Source: JABDGM01 sp963738665 (GTDB lineage Bacteria; Planctomycetota; Planctomycetia; Pirellulales; Lacipirellulaceae). From it: DNA of 64,000 bases. Within the stretch, counting starts at the first letter, position 1. Each line of letters begins with the position of its first letter. The notes below the pieces were generated by a model. It saw only the letters and a list, made by a program, of their open reading frames with translations, did no database searches and was not told the origin of the DNA. The stretch covers positions 62,001-126,000 of the forward strand of contig CAVTXL010000002.1 of assembly GCA_963738665.1 (NCBI GenBank). The letters are read 5' to 3'. This document shows, piece after piece, positions 1-9,328 of this stretch. A program made the translations under genes and the position numbers.

Positions 1-151
1 TGCCGTGTTTGAGTTGATGCGCAAGATCGGAGGCGCGACAGACACGCTGATGCCCGACTTCCTCGACGGCGCACGTTGCGTGGCCGTGCTGGAGGCGGTA
101 ACAAAATCGGCGGACCAGCGGGCTTGGGTGAAAGTGGAAGCGGTTGAGTAG
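1..151 (+). CDS. Gfo/Idh/MocA-family oxidoreductase, C-terminal end only
   Basis: The reading frame is open from base 2 and ends at TAG 149-151. The last 49 residues include the pattern FLDGARCVAVLEAV followed by a short polar tail, which resembles the C-terminus of NAD(P)-dependent Gfo/Idh/MocA sugar dehydrogenases, where a helix with a D-G-x-x-x-x-x-V-L-E/D-A pattern closes the protein. The Rossmann fold and catalytic part lie outside the window, so the substrate cannot be given. Family assignment rests on this tail only. Confidence 0.55.
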   Translation, partial: AVFELMRKIGGATDTLMPDFLDGARCVAVLEAVTKSADQRAWVKVEAVE

Positions 152-241
152 CCGTATGCAATCGGCTGATTAACTCCCGTCTGCCGTCCGACGTCATTGC
201 CCGGTGGCCGAAAAATGCTAGGCTTAGGGGACAAATGTTTA

Positions 242-247
242 TATAAT
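242..247 (+). promoter_or_regulatory. possible -10 box upstream of the beta-helix gene
   Basis: A perfect TATAAT lies in a short AT-rich patch, 52 bases before the ATG at 300, in otherwise GC-rich DNA. No good -35 hexamer is visible 16-18 bases upstream, so this is a suggestion only. Confidence 0.3.
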
Positions 248-299
248 AGGCCGACGCCCCATTTTTTGAATCGCAGCGGAAGACAGGAGGGCAGCGGTC

Positions 300-1983
300 A
301 TGGTTCGTCAATTTCGTCGCATGTCATTCGGGGCGTTTATCGCCCTGGCGTTGGCGTGTCTTTTCATTTCAAGCGCAGGGCGCAGCCAGCGGCACGGAAT
401 CAACCGCCCAATGCGGCGCTGCGGCCGGCCCTCACCAGCTACGACGCCGAGCAGCACATCGGCCTCGTGGCCGGCGACGCCAGCGACTCAGTCGCCGCCG
501 CGAACACGCTCCGCCTCAACGCCGCCCTGGCCGCGATGCACGCGGGCGGGTCGTTCGATTTCGCTCGCGGTCAGCGCGGGCCGGTGCTGCTGCCGATCAC
601 CTTCGCGGCCAAAACGTTTTACTTTAAGGGCGAACTGAAAACCGAGGAGAGAGTAGGTAGCGGCGACCTGATCGGCGGCGGAGGGCAAGGCTACCCGCTC
701 GGCGAAAGCGATCTGGGGCCTCGCGGAATTGGCGGCGCGACGACCCGTTTCGTCCGCATCGACCCCGAGGCCGGCGGCGCCGTGCTGCGGCTCCGCGGCT
801 CTGGTTTCTCGCTCCAACACGTCGAACTCTACGGCCGGCACCTGAGAGGCAACGTCCACAGCGGCGTCGGAGCCCGCGCCTCGTGTGGCATCGCCATCGA
901 GGGCGCAACGCGCCGGCCAGCGGCAAACACCATTTCGACGACGTGTCCATCGCCGACTGTGAGCAGGCAATCGCGTTTTTGCCCGGGTTTCAAGACGATT
1001 CCGGCCAGTTCAACGAGGGCCAAGTCCACGCCGACGAATCGCTCTACGGCCGTATCTCCATTTTCAACTGCGGCCGAGCCATCGTGTCGAGGAACGAGCA
1101 GGCCGTTTGGCATCACTTTCAACATCTGCAGGTCGGCGGCGGAAGTGAGCCGACCGACGTCATCTTCGATGTCGAGCGGGGCGGCCTATGGAAAGTCGAC
1201 GTGCTGACGGTCGGCGTGATGAACACTACGGTCATTCGCGTGACCGATTTCTCGCAGAACACGTCGAGATTCGACATCGATGCGCTCTATCGCGACCACT
1301 TCGAGGCGCCAGCGATTCCGATTACCGCCGCCACGAATGCCAGTCCGATCGTCGTCACCTGTTCGCCGCATCAATTCCGGACGGGAATGCAAGTGCGCAT
1401 CGCCGGCGTCACCGGCAATACGAGCGCTAACGGCGTTTGGACGGTGACGGTTCCCCCGGGTTCGACCGACGCAATCGCCCTCGACGGCTCGGCCGGCAAC
1501 GGCAAATATCTGGGCGGCGGCACCGCGACCCCGGCGCAGCGGATTACGCTGTTCGAATTCGCCGGCAAAAATCCCCAGCCGTGGATGCGCTGGAATATCC
1601 GCATCGACGGCCATTTCAGCGAGTTGCCAGTCCCGCAAACAGGTTATGGCACTGCCGGCGAACCGACTTGGAAGAACGGCTATCAGTTCGCCACGAGCGA
1701 CATCGTCAAATTGAACGGCCTCACGCTCGATCCGTCCGGCGGCTACGGCACTAGCATCCTCTTCGACATCCACAACCTGCCCGCCTGGGTGGCTGCCAAA
1801 TACTGGCCACACGGCGCATATCGGCTGACGGCCGCTGAACGCGACCTCATTGCCGAGCCCTACCCTGGTCTTACCGTATGGGTCCTCGATCTGCCGCCGC
1901 GCGGCCAGACTTCGCCTAGCGGCGTCGGGCACTACGAAACGTGGGACGGCAAACAATGGAAACAGGCGAACGGTCCGCAGTAA
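300..1983 (+). CDS. secreted right-handed beta-helix-like protein, split by two frameshifts
   Basis: Three overlapping frames together make one protein of about 560 residues. The ATG at 300 opens a classical signal peptide (MVRQFRR, then a hydrophobic stretch, cut near SSAGRSQ). The reading moves to a second frame near 375-400, and to a third near 900-940 (IAIEGA / HHFDDVSIADC). The middle part, with LLPITFAAKTFYFKGEL and GGGGQGYPLG, resembles the start of pectate-lyase-type or phage-tailspike-type beta helices. The segment around 1320-1530 (SPIVVTCSPHQFRTGMQV ... GVTGNTSANGVW) resembles small beta domains found in phage-tail and adhesion proteins. No catalytic residues can be assigned. Both shifts are in the same direction and most likely sequence errors. 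An extracellular polysaccharide-binding or -cleaving role is inference. Confidence 0.6.
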
Positions 1984-2047
1984 CCGTCGCAGCCGGCGGC
2001 GGGTTCACCAATTGTTTTTGTTCGCCACTTGGACGCCGACAGCCCGC

Positions 2048-3058
2048 GTGCTAAAAACCGAGTCATGCGCAGCAACTCGACAAAGTCAGCGGCCGAATCT
2101 CCGTCCACTTGGCCCCGGCGGGCCGCCGGTTGCCCCGGTTGCCCTCGGCTGCTGGCCGCTATCGGGCGTAACGACGCTCGGCGCGAACCCGGCCGACAGC
2201 ATCGCCACGATCCGCAGGTGCTTCGACATCGGCGTCAATCATCTAGATACGGCCTTTTGTTACGGCCCGAGTGGCGAAAGCGAAAACTATATTCGTGAAG
2301 CGCTGGGCAATCGTCGCGACGAAACGGTGATCGCCACCAAGTGCGGCATCCATTTCGAGGGTGACAAAATGCCCAATGACGGCCGGCCCGAGACGCTCTG
2401 CCGCGAATGTGAAGAGAGCCTCCGCCGGCTGGGCACCGACCGCGTCGAGTTGCTTTACCTCCATTCGCCGGATCCCAATGTGCCGATCGCAGAGTCGGCC
2501 GGTGCGCTGCGCGACTTGATGGCGGCCGGCAAGACGCGTGCGGTCGGCGCGTCGAATTGCACGCTCCAGCAGTTCCAAGCCTTCCATTCCGTCTGCCCGA
2601 TCGCGGCCGTGCAGTTGCCGTACAATATGCTGCAGCGCGATATCGAGCAGCATACGATCCCGTGGTGCCGCCGGCTCGGCATCGCCGTCACCGTCTATTG
2701 GCCACTAATGAAGGGCCTGTTGACTGGCAGCCTTGCCCGCAATCATACGTGGGACCCACACGACCCGCGCCAAAAGTGGCCCATGTACCAAGGCGATGAG
2801 TGGAACAGGAACCAGGATTTCGTTGATCGCCTGCGGGCGGCGGCCCTCCTCACCGGCCACACGGTCGCGCAGTTGGTCGTGAATTGGACGATGAGCCAGC
2901 CCGGCATCACGGCAGTTCTTTGTGGCGCAAAGCGGCCCTGGCAAATCGAGGAAACCGCCGGCGCGTTGGGCTGGCAGTTAACGCCCGAGCAAAGCTCATT
3001 GATCTCGTCCGCGATCGCGGCCCGCGGCCCGGCCGCAGCCAAGCGGGTGTTCTCGTAA
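2048..3058 (+). CDS. aldo/keto reductase
   Basis: This NAD(P)H-dependent oxidoreductase of the (beta/alpha)8-barrel AKR family has about 336 residues. The catalytic tetrad is visible: Asp67 in NHLDTAFCYG, Tyr72, Lys98 in VIATKCG and His139 in LLYLHSPD. The cofactor end shows VGASNCT and, near the C-terminus, ITAVLCGAKRPWQIEE, typical of the nucleotide-binding loop. GTG 2048 is taken as the start because it leaves a short lead before NLRPLGPGG; the open frame extends further upstream, where it reads antisense-like sequence. It stands alone between the beta-helix gene and a converging pair. The substrate cannot be told from sequence. Confidence 0.85.
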   Translation: MLKTESCAATRQSQRPNLRPLGPGGPPVAPVALGCWPLSGVTTLGANPADSIATIRRCFDIGVNHLDTAFCYGPSGESENYIREALGNRRDETVIATKCGIHFEGDKMPNDGRPETLCRECEESLRRLGTDRVELLYLHSPDPNVPIAESAGALRDLMAAGKTRAVGASNCTLQQFQAFHSVCPIAAVQLPYNMLQRDIEQHTIPWCRRLGIAVTVYWPLMKGLLTGSLARNHTWDPHDPRQKWPMYQGDEWNRNQDFVDRLRAAALLTGHTVAQLVVNWTMSQPGITAVLCGAKRPWQIEETAGALGWQLTPEQSSLISSAIAARGPAAAKRVFS

Positions 3059-3079
3059 TTGCATTGTTTCTACTCGGGT

Positions 3080-3448
3080 CTACGGGCGGTCATCACGGGA
3101 GCTGGGGCCCGAGTCGATCAGCCACCGCGGCGCGGGAATTGCGCTGGAGCGGACAACAAGTAGCAACACTCCGGCAGCGATGGTGAGGACAGGGACTTCA
3201 ACATTGACGCTCAACCGGCCTGTTTGCCGCAATACCGAAAGCAGGGCGGCGAGCAGAAAGAACGGGCCGACGGCGATCGTGACCTTGTCAATGCCGTCCA
3301 GCCCCAGTGTGAGCACACCAACCAGCGCCAGGCCCAGCGTCCACACCCAATCCACCAGCGGCACAACGCCCAGCGTCGTGAGCAGCCAGCCGATGCCCAC
3401 CGTAATCATGAGCGTCGGAACGATCAGCGACGTTTTGTTTGGCGACAT
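3080..3448 (-). CDS. small membrane protein, LiaF/DUF5668-like
   Basis: A protein of 122 residues starting MSPNKTSLIVPTLMITVG with four predicted membrane helices separated by very short loops (LIVPTLMITVGIGWLLTTLG, WVWTLGLALVGVLTLG, VTIAVGPFFLLAALLSVL, VPVLTIAAGVLLLVV). The layout resembles the N-terminal membrane region of LiaF/DUF5668 proteins, which sense envelope stress in other phyla, but the soluble domain is missing. It lies 32 bases downstream of the VOC gene on the same strand and is probably cotranscribed with it. Function unknown. Confidence 0.55.
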   Translation of the reverse strand: MSPNKTSLIVPTLMITVGIGWLLTTLGVVPLVDWVWTLGLALVGVLTLGLDGIDKVTIAVGPFFLLAALLSVLRQTGRLSVNVEVPVLTIAAGVLLLVVRSSAIPAPRWLIDSGPSSRDDRP

Positions 3449-3480
3449 GCTGAATGCGGCCTGGCAACCGTTTTGGGCTC

Positions 3481-3876
3481 TCACTGTGCAGGCGACGAGC
3501 GAACCGCCTCGGCAAACGCGAGCACGTAGCCGTTGGGGTCGCGAATCGCAAACTCGCGGACACCAAACTCGGTCTCCTCGGGCCCCCACAGGAACGGCAC
3601 CTTGCCGCGCAACTCGCTCGCTAGTTGTTCGACGCTTTCGGGGAACAAGTAATGCAGCCCGCTCTGGGCCGGCACGTCGCCGAGGCCGTGAATCGACTCG
3701 GTGTAGAACAGCAGCGAAACGCCGTCCCGCCGAACTTCGGTGCGGATCGGCTCGCTCTCGATCGGGTAATAGGCCGTTTGATAGAAGCCCAGCCGGCCAA
3801 CGTAGAATTCCAGCGTCTGCCGCATGTCGGCGACGAGCAAGCACGGCAACACGCGACTGCCGATGTTCACTGGCAT
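3481..3876 (-). CDS. VOC-superfamily protein (glyoxalase/bleomycin-resistance fold)
   Basis: The 131 residues form the two beta-alpha-beta-beta-beta halves of a vicinal-oxygen-chelate domain. The first half has VLPCLLVADMRQTLEFYVGRLGF and the second GVREFAIRDPNGYVLAFAE, which includes the usual DPNGY turn before the last metal-side strand. The second-half glutamate (AFAE) is present; the first-half ligand is not clear. VOC proteins bind or isomerise small molecules, and the substrate here cannot be told. The start MPVNIG gives full domain length. Confidence 0.75.
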   Translation of the reverse strand: MPVNIGSRVLPCLLVADMRQTLEFYVGRLGFYQTAYYPIESEPIRTEVRRDGVSLLFYTESIHGLGDVPAQSGLHYLFPESVEQLASELRGKVPFLWGPEETEFGVREFAIRDPNGYVLAFAEAVRSSPAQ

Positions 3877-3899
3877 GAAACAACCGCCTTCTGCAAGTG

Positions 3900-3992
3900 G
3901 AGTCGCGAGCTACGAGTCGAGAGTCCCGAGCCGAAAGGACATGTGCGGCGCCAATTGTCTGGCTCTCGACCCGTCACTCGCAGCTCTTGACC
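3900..3992. repeat. period-7 array in inverted pair (word GAGTCGA)
   Basis: Five successive 7-base words run from 3900 to 3934, all beginning GAG (for example GAGTCGC, GAGCTAC, GAGCCGA). The arm 3961-3992 is the imperfect reverse complement with the same 7-base step. The spacer of about 26 bases is unrelated. It lies between the start of the VOC gene and the stop of the DUF4404 gene, so it could form a hairpin in transcripts. Words of the same type occur again at 26604 and 41216. Confidence 0.75.
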
Positions 3993-3997
3993 GTTCC

Positions 3998-4270
3998 TCA
4001 AAATCCCATCGCCGCCAGCGCATCCGCCACCTTGCCAACCGACACCGAGAGCTGCGGATGCTCGGCCTCGAACTTCAGCACCAGCTCGCGGAGGCCGCTG
4101 GCCACCGGCTCGACTTCGGCCGCGGTTGTCTTGCCGCTGTTGTTCAACAGCCGCTCGATGTCGCCGGTCACGGTCCGCAATATTGCCAGCGTTTCCGGAT
4201 CGACGTCGTCCGCCGCCGACAGCTCGCCGTGCAACCGATTCAGCGTATCGCGAAGTTGCTGCTTATCCAT
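3998..4270 (-). CDS. DUF4404-family small protein
   Basis: A protein of 90 residues starting MDKQQLRDTLNRLHGELS. It contains the acidic stretch DVDPETLAILRTVTGDIERLL and the end HPQLSVSVGKVADALAAMGF. This helical arrangement, with HPxLxxxxxxxxDxLAxMGI at the end, matches DUF4404 proteins. The longer open frame up to 4513 was not used because its first 80 residues look like non-coding translation. No function is known; it is probably a cytoplasmic helical-bundle protein. Confidence 0.75.
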   Translation of the reverse strand: MDKQQLRDTLNRLHGELSAADDVDPETLAILRTVTGDIERLLNNSGKTTAAEVEPVASGLRELVLKFEAEHPQLSVSVGKVADALAAMGF

Positions 4271-4509
4271 AATTGGCAGAATAACCTGCCGCATCTTAAA
4301 CGGCAAGACTTTGCTGTCGTTCAATAGCCGCAACCGAACCGGTCCCGGCGACGCCACAACGCGTTGATGTGAATCAAACGCAATTCGAGGATTAAATCCC
4401 GGACTCGTCCGGCGAACACCGTCGCAACGACGCCCAACAAACGCAACGCCCGCTGGTGCGACGGGCCGCACCAGCGGGACGCTTTGAATTACCAATTTGT
4501 ATCGCGCGA

Positions 4510-4812
4510 TCACCAGCGCTTGCCGCCGCCGCGGCCGCCACCGCCGCCGCCGCGACCCCCGCCCTCCGTCTTCGGACGAGCTTCGTTTACCGTGATCGTA
4601 CGGCCATCGAGATCCGTCCCGTTCAAGGCCTCGACTGCCGCCCGCGCCTCGCCGTCGTTCGTCATGGTGACAAACGCGAAGCCGCGCGGCCGGCCTGTGT
4701 CGCGATCGCTGATCACCGCCACCTCATCGACCTGCCCGAATTCACCAAACCGAGCCTGCAACGCGTCCTCCGTCGTCGAGAAGGATAGGTTGCCCACATA
4801 CAGCCTTAACAT
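4510..4812 (-). CDS. single-RRM RNA-binding protein with Gly/Arg-rich tail
   Basis: A protein of 100 residues made of one RNA-recognition motif: RNP2 is LYVGNLSF at residues 3-10 and RNP1 is GRPRGFAFV at about 42-50, with the aromatic residues that stack on RNA bases. The last 20 residues are a GGGRGGG-type tail. Bacterial proteins with this plan bind single-stranded RNA, often during cold or stress. The start MLRLYVGN was chosen because RRM proteins of this kind begin directly at the first strand. The gene is monocistronic. Confidence 0.9.
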   Translation of the reverse strand: MLRLYVGNLSFSTTEDALQARFGEFGQVDEVAVISDRDTGRPRGFAFVTMTNDGEARAAVEALNGTDLDGRTITVNEARPKTEGGGRGGGGGGRGGGKRW

Positions 4813-5182
4813 GCACCGACTCCAACTACTGCAAAACGTCACGATTGGCGGGCGGTCCTACGAGGCCAGCTCACCTTTCGAGCACGAAACCAGCCAGGGG
4901 CTGAGTATAGCGGTTTGCGCTTGCGGCGTCTAACGTTTTCACAGCCAAAAAACGCACTAATTCGAAGTTCGACTACCACCAACCCGAAGGCGTACGAATT
5001 CGCTGAGAAAAACTTGAAAATGCGTTCCCCAAGCGCGCCACCGGCCGTGATGAAGTGCCGCCAATCTTGTCAAACCGATGCCACTGGCCATGGCCCGGGC
5101 GACCACGAGCGGATTTAATGCATTCTCACCAAAACACCCGGTTTACTTTGCCCACCTTTCCAGGTCCGTAGCCGTCCGCACT
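4813..5182. other. intergenic region, no gene recognised
   Basis: It separates the RRM gene from the HAD gene, both on the minus strand. The part just upstream of the RRM start may carry its promoter. Open frames here show no coding pattern. Confidence 0.4.
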
Positions 5183-5842
5183 CTAGTCGCCTGCAATCAG
5201 CTGCCTGATGCGCTGCGGCGAAAGTTCGCGAAGGCTGTCGATGACCAGCCGGGCGTGACCCAACTGCTCGCGGCCGGCCGTGCCGACCAGGGCGATGCTG
5301 GCCATGCCCGCCCGGTTGGCGGCCGTGATGCCGTGCACCGCGTCCTCCACCACCGCGCAGTTGGCCGGCTCGACGCCCAGCCGCTCGGCGGCGAGTAAGA
5401 ATACTTGGGGATCGGGCTTGCCCCGCGTGACGTCGGCCCCCGTCACCCGAGCGGCGAACCGCGGCGCCAAGCCGGTGAGCTCAATCGCCAGCGCGACGTT
5501 CGCCGCCGGGCCGGACGAGCCAATGCCGAGCAGCATTCCATTCTTGCCAAGCGTGTCGACGAGTTCCGCCGCCCCATCCATTGGCAAGAAGTTTTCGCGG
5601 AAGGCGGCCCGGTAAAGCGTCTCCTTCCGCTCGTCGAGGTCGCCGAGTTCGGCGTCGCTCATTCCAACGCCCAGCTTCTCCCGCAGAATCTCTCGGCTCG
5701 TCCGGCCGAAGCTGGCTGCGAACTCCTGTTCGGAGCAGTCCATTCCCAGCTCACGAAACAACTGCCGCCAACTCAAAAAATGGGCCTGGTAGGAATCGAC
5801 CAGGACGCCATCCACGTCAAAAATCACGGCCACGGGCTGCAT
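5183..5842 (-). CDS. HAD-superfamily hydrolase, beta-phosphoglucomutase-like
   Basis: A protein of 219 residues with all HAD motifs. Motif I DVDGVLVD at residues 9-16 carries the nucleophile Asp and the acid/base Asp. Motif II is GIGSSG near residue 105, motif III is RGKPDP (Lys) near 140, and motif IV is VVEDAVHG near 165 with the Mg-binding acids. The helical cap between residues 20 and 85 places it in subfamily IA. Relatives are sugar-phosphate phosphatases or beta-phosphoglucomutases. Exact substrate unknown. It has no cotranscribed neighbour with related function. Confidence 0.85.
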   Translation of the reverse strand: MQPVAVIFDVDGVLVDSYQAHFLSWRQLFRELGMDCSEQEFAASFGRTSREILREKLGVGMSDAELGDLDERKETLYRAAFRENFLPMDGAAELVDTLGKNGMLLGIGSSGPAANVALAIELTGLAPRFAARVTGADVTRGKPDPQVFLLAAERLGVEPANCAVVEDAVHGITAANRAGMASIALVGTAGREQLGHARLVIDSLRELSPQRIRQLIAGD

Positions 5843-5970
5843 GACGAGTACCGATCTAAATTGCGAGATCTCAAAGTGCGAACCTTTGTCGGCTGCGAAC
5901 AGCGCAATGTCAATGGCCGCCGGCGATCCGCTTCGAACGACGGGCTACGGTCGAGGAAGAATGCTCGACT

Positions 5971-7692
5971 CTACCGGAACAACGACCCATTCGGCAGCCG
6001 GCCCAGGTGGTCAGCGTCGAGGCGCGCCGGCGTCGCGTACTGTGCGGCGAGGGAGCTGAGCTGGCTGCCGCAGGCCGCTAGCCGCGGCAAGAGCTGCGCC
6101 TGGCCGTCGGCGATTTTGCGGTCGAGCTGGGCCAGCCGCTCGTCGCCACGTTGCTGCATCTCGGCCGTCACCTGGTCGGCATGATCGGCTGCCGCCCGCG
6201 TGATCGCGAGGTCGACGGCTTTGGCCGCGGCCGGGCCGATGCTCGACCACACGGTGTACTGTGGCTTAGCAAGTGTTCCGCGTAAAGAATACCGCATCGC
6301 GATCGAATCCAAGTCGCCCAGTGTTTGCTGGAGCGGGGACGCCAGCGGCACATGGGCAAAATCGTCGCCGACTGACGAGGAGATCTGAATGTCGTTCTGA
6401 ACAATTTGAATTTCGCCCGTCAGCCGATCGCCGACGAGCTGGATGCTCACATTGATTTCTGCGGGCGACTCACCGGATGCCACTCGAATTCCATCGCGCT
6501 CTCCGAGTATCAGCGGCCCCAGCCGCAACCGATGACAGTCGACCAGCACCTCGTCGCGAGCCTTATCGCCAGTCCGGTCGATCGTGGCGCGAATGTCAAT
6601 CTTTGGTGTGCCGCTCGAAGTCAACTTCAACCGCATCGGACGGCCGACAAGCCACGGCTGGGCCGTGAAATCGGTCAGAACGCCGTGCAAGGGTACGGCC
6701 TGGCCCGCAATGCTCGTTGTACCCTCGAAATCAACCGTATGCAGCAGCAGGCCGGGTCGCGCACCGTCTGCCGCACTCGCCTTTGCTGGCACGATGCTGC
6801 GGGTCCAGTCGAGCCACGCGACAACTTCCGTGGCAACCGTGGTCGCCTGCTGGCGCAGCAAATACGCGGCCAGCGATTCGCTTATCGAAGGATTCTCGCA
6901 GAGCCATTCCCGCAATCGACGATCGTCGCGGACGCGCACCGCCACGATCGTCCGGCGGGCGGCGTCGAAGCGCTCCGGCAGCATTTCGATCTGGGCAGCT
7001 ACTTGCGCGCTTTCTGCCTGCAGCGCCCTCAACTGCTGCGGCAGGCTGGCGATCTGGTTTTCACGGCGCAGTAGATTCTGCTCGTTCGCCGCGGCCTGCG
7101 CTCGTAGTTGTTCGCCCAGTGCTTGCAGGTTCTGCAATCGCGCTTCGAGCTGCGCCAGTTCTTTGGCTGAAGAGTCACTCAATTCGGCCAACAGTTTGGC
7201 CGACGCACTCGACGGCAGGGGGCCGGCGGCAAACTTGGCGTCGACGGCCTTGATCCAATCGCTCACCGCTTGGGACTGGTCTCCGCCAACGGATATGACG
7301 CGAGTCACGGCCGGCGTCGGCGAATTGCCGAGCGTCTCGTTCATTTCTCGCGGCGTCAGGAATTTCACGCCGCTCAAGCGTCCGTGCCCGGCGATTGCTC
7401 CCCGTCGCACGAACGCGCCCGTATCGACGATGAAGTCGCCGTTTTCCGCGGAGAGCAAATCTTGCTTCGGATGCCGCGGGTCGGCGATCTGCAAGTTGGC
7501 CAGCGTCACTCGGCCGTCGACGAACGACACGCGAACGCCCGCAACGTCTCCTTGTGCACCGGTCGCGGCAGCAATTGCGTCGCGAATTCGCGCCCTGCCG
7601 ATCAGCCCCAGCACGTACTGAAATGCCAGCAGCGCGACCAGCATGGCCAGCACGCGGGGCGCCGCGTATTGCCAGCGCAATAAGTTCTTCAT
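5971..7692 (-). CDS. TIGR03545-like membrane-anchored protein with AsmA-like and coiled-coil regions
   Basis: A protein of 573 residues. Residues 1-30 are a basic start followed by one membrane helix (VLAMLVALLAFQYVLGLIG). The segment VRVSFVDGRVTLANLQIADP resembles AsmA/TIGR03545 repeats. A coiled coil rich in Gln/Ala/Leu/Glu lies at about 165-245, then a beta-rich region, and a second short coiled coil near the C-terminus. The plan suggests an inner-membrane anchor with a large periplasmic part. The TIGR03546 partner known from other bacteria is not beside it. Function unknown; family call is moderate. Confidence 0.5.
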   Translation of the reverse strand: MKNLLRWQYAAPRVLAMLVALLAFQYVLGLIGRARIRDAIAAATGAQGDVAGVRVSFVDGRVTLANLQIADPRHPKQDLLSAENGDFIVDTGAFVRRGAIAGHGRLSGVKFLTPREMNETLGNSPTPAVTRVISVGGDQSQAVSDWIKAVDAKFAAGPLPSSASAKLLAELSDSSAKELAQLEARLQNLQALGEQLRAQAAANEQNLLRRENQIASLPQQLRALQAESAQVAAQIEMLPERFDAARRTIVAVRVRDDRRLREWLCENPSISESLAAYLLRQQATTVATEVVAWLDWTRSIVPAKASAADGARPGLLLHTVDFEGTTSIAGQAVPLHGVLTDFTAQPWLVGRPMRLKLTSSGTPKIDIRATIDRTGDKARDEVLVDCHRLRLGPLILGERDGIRVASGESPAEINVSIQLVGDRLTGEIQIVQNDIQISSSVGDDFAHVPLASPLQQTLGDLDSIAMRYSLRGTLAKPQYTVWSSIGPAAAKAVDLAITRAAADHADQVTAEMQQRGDERLAQLDRKIADGQAQLLPRLAACGSQLSSLAAQYATPARLDADHLGRLPNGSLFR

Positions 7693-8065
7693 GGGCCGAT
7701 CAGCGGGCGGGAAAGTGAGGCGGGCAGCAAGAGGCGCGGGCCAAGCGGGTTGGCCCAGCGCAAGTCGCTATGGGCCCTTATCGGCAGCGGCTGCGCGGAC
7801 GCTTCATCTCAATGGCACTATCCGAGGTTGCCCGCCCAATTCGAAATGCAGCAGAGGAATTTGGGTGAACCTTGCGACTGCTAGCATCGCTGTTTCTGCT
7901 GGCATAGTCCGCCTAAGTCGGTACGACAGCAAAGGCTTGAAGGACTCGATTCCCAGCCACGAATGGTTGAGTGGTTGTCGTAGGTTCGCAGAGCGGTTTG
8001 CAGCTCGCGACTTTTCTCGCGGCTAGCGATAATGGAAGTTTTCGCGGATGGCGACGGTCGGCCCT
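7693..8065. other. intergenic region, no gene recognised
   Basis: It lies between two minus-strand genes. It should hold the promoter of the TIGR03545-like gene, but no convincing -10/-35 pair, stem-loop or RNA gene was seen. Confidence 0.35.
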
Positions 8066-8737
8066 TTAAGCCTTGTCGCCGCGTCGGGTTCTACGTAGTG
8101 CGATAGCACCTAAACTGACCAGTGCCCCGAGGCCGGCGAGGGCCATGTCTTTTTGGGGATCCCAGATGTCGCCTTGCTGGCCGTTGTAGGCCTCGGCGGT
8201 CGTGTCAGTTTGCGTGACGGCGATGAGCCATTCAATGATTTCGTAGAGTCCGCTGGCGGCCATGATAATGGAGAAGGCGACGGCCGCGCTCCAGAACGGG
8301 CTCAAGGCCAGGATGCCGCGCGCGAAGCGGTAGCTGGGGATGACGATCGTTAGGCCGAAGAGGAAGTGGACTAAGCGGTCGTAATTGTTTCGCTCAAATC
8401 CGAAGAGCCGATCGATGTGGATGCCCAACAGCGCGAAGAGCCACCGATCGTAGGGCACGTACGTGTAGAGATAGCGGGCGCCGAGGAGGTGGAACGAGAG
8501 AAAGACGAGGACCAGCGTGTAGCTTGTGCGGCTGACGGCCAGACGATTTTGCACCAGGACCAGGGCAACGACGGCGACGATGGTCGGGCCGTGCTGCAGG
8601 AGAAGGAATTCGGGATGTGGCGGCTTAATGCAACTGGCGAACCAGAGGAATAGGAACAGGACGAGGGCGGCGCGGTTCCAGCGGTCGGCGGGGAGGAGCA
8701 AGGTATCTGTGATTGTGGTTGGCTTGTCACCCGCCAT
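8066..8737 (-). CDS. DUF2238/YjdF-like integral membrane protein
   Basis: The frame can start at 8752 or at the second Met (8737, MAGDKPTTITDTLLL), giving 223-228 residues. About six hydrophobic helices are visible. The conserved family features are GARYLYTYVPYD, YDRLVHFLFG and the ASGLYEIIEW segment, followed by QQGDIWDPQKDMALAGLGA. These acidic and histidine residues at membrane edges are conserved in YjdF proteins, whose role is unknown. The C-terminus is basic. Monocistronic. Confidence 0.8.
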   Translation of the reverse strand: MAGDKPTTITDTLLLPADRWNRAALVLFLFLWFASCIKPPHPEFLLLQHGPTIVAVVALVLVQNRLAVSRTSYTLVLVFLSFHLLGARYLYTYVPYDRWLFALLGIHIDRLFGFERNNYDRLVHFLFGLTIVIPSYRFARGILALSPFWSAAVAFSIIMAASGLYEIIEWLIAVTQTDTTAEAYNGQQGDIWDPQKDMALAGLGALVSLGAIALRRTRRGDKA

Positions 8738-8782
8738 TGGTAAACTCAGCAATTCGTTGTTAGCAGGCGACCTGGCCCAGAA

Positions 8783-9127
8783 TCACTTCGGCGGCCACTC
8801 GATTCCCGTAATGTGAGATAACGCTCGTTCTGAGTCGGCGTCAATATCAGTCACTTTACAGTCGGGCAATTCAGCGTGGAGCTGTTGCAACAGATCGTTT
8901 GGGATTTCTTCAAGTTTAAACACAATGAGGGTTTTCAATTACGACAGCTGCGATATTTCGCTTACGTTTTGGGAGTTGAGTTCGTAGTCGTACTGCCAAA
9001 TATCGAGCTGCTGCAATTGCTCGACACACCGCTGCGCCGAGTAGGAGAACGGAGGATAAACCTTATCGTGTTGGCTCGAGTAAGTTGCGACTTCGATTTT
9101 CGCCAATCTCGCTCTTGTCATCATCAT
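8783..9127 (-). pseudogene. leucine-rich-repeat-like remnant with an in-frame TAA
   Basis: On the minus strand a 62-residue frame (9127 to 8939) ends at TAA 8941-8939. The same frame continues for 51 codons to TGA at 8783. Read through the stop, NVSEISQLS-(stop)-LKTLIVFKLEEIPNDLL and then QQLHAELPDCKVTDI resemble the end of a planctomycete LRR protein, where a last repeat finishes in a x-LPxCKV-type motif. The stretch is richer in A/T than its neighbours. It could be a decayed gene or two tiny frames, the second starting at TTG 8938. Low confidence. Confidence 0.35.
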
Positions 9128-9203
9128 TCTGATTTGCGGTGCGTGGGAAGTCCGCCGACGGATTCGGGGCGGTCTATTATAACGACAGAAATCCTTGGTC
9201 GCG

Positions 9204-9243
9204 CAAAAAGCAAGGCCCAGCCGTTTTGAGGCGGCCGGGCCTT
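9204..9243 (-). terminator. probable intrinsic terminator of the HTH-REC gene
   Basis: The arms AAGGCCCAGCCG (9212-9223) and CGGCCGGGCCTT (9232-9243) form a GC-rich stem with an 8-base loop. On the minus strand the stem is followed by a run of five T (9209-9205). It lies downstream of the regulator that ends at 9409, beyond the period-7 array. Confidence 0.55.
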
Positions 9244-9328
9244 GGCGTGAACGGGTGGTGGCGGACGGAGGGACGGGATTTCTCCGTCGCCACGCAGTCG
9301 ACTCGTTCGACTGAACCCTTATGTAAAA

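Noticed and set aside
300..1983. Phage tail-fibre gene, prophage remnant
   Set aside because: It has a signal peptide and no phage neighbours; a secreted beta-helix protein is more likely.
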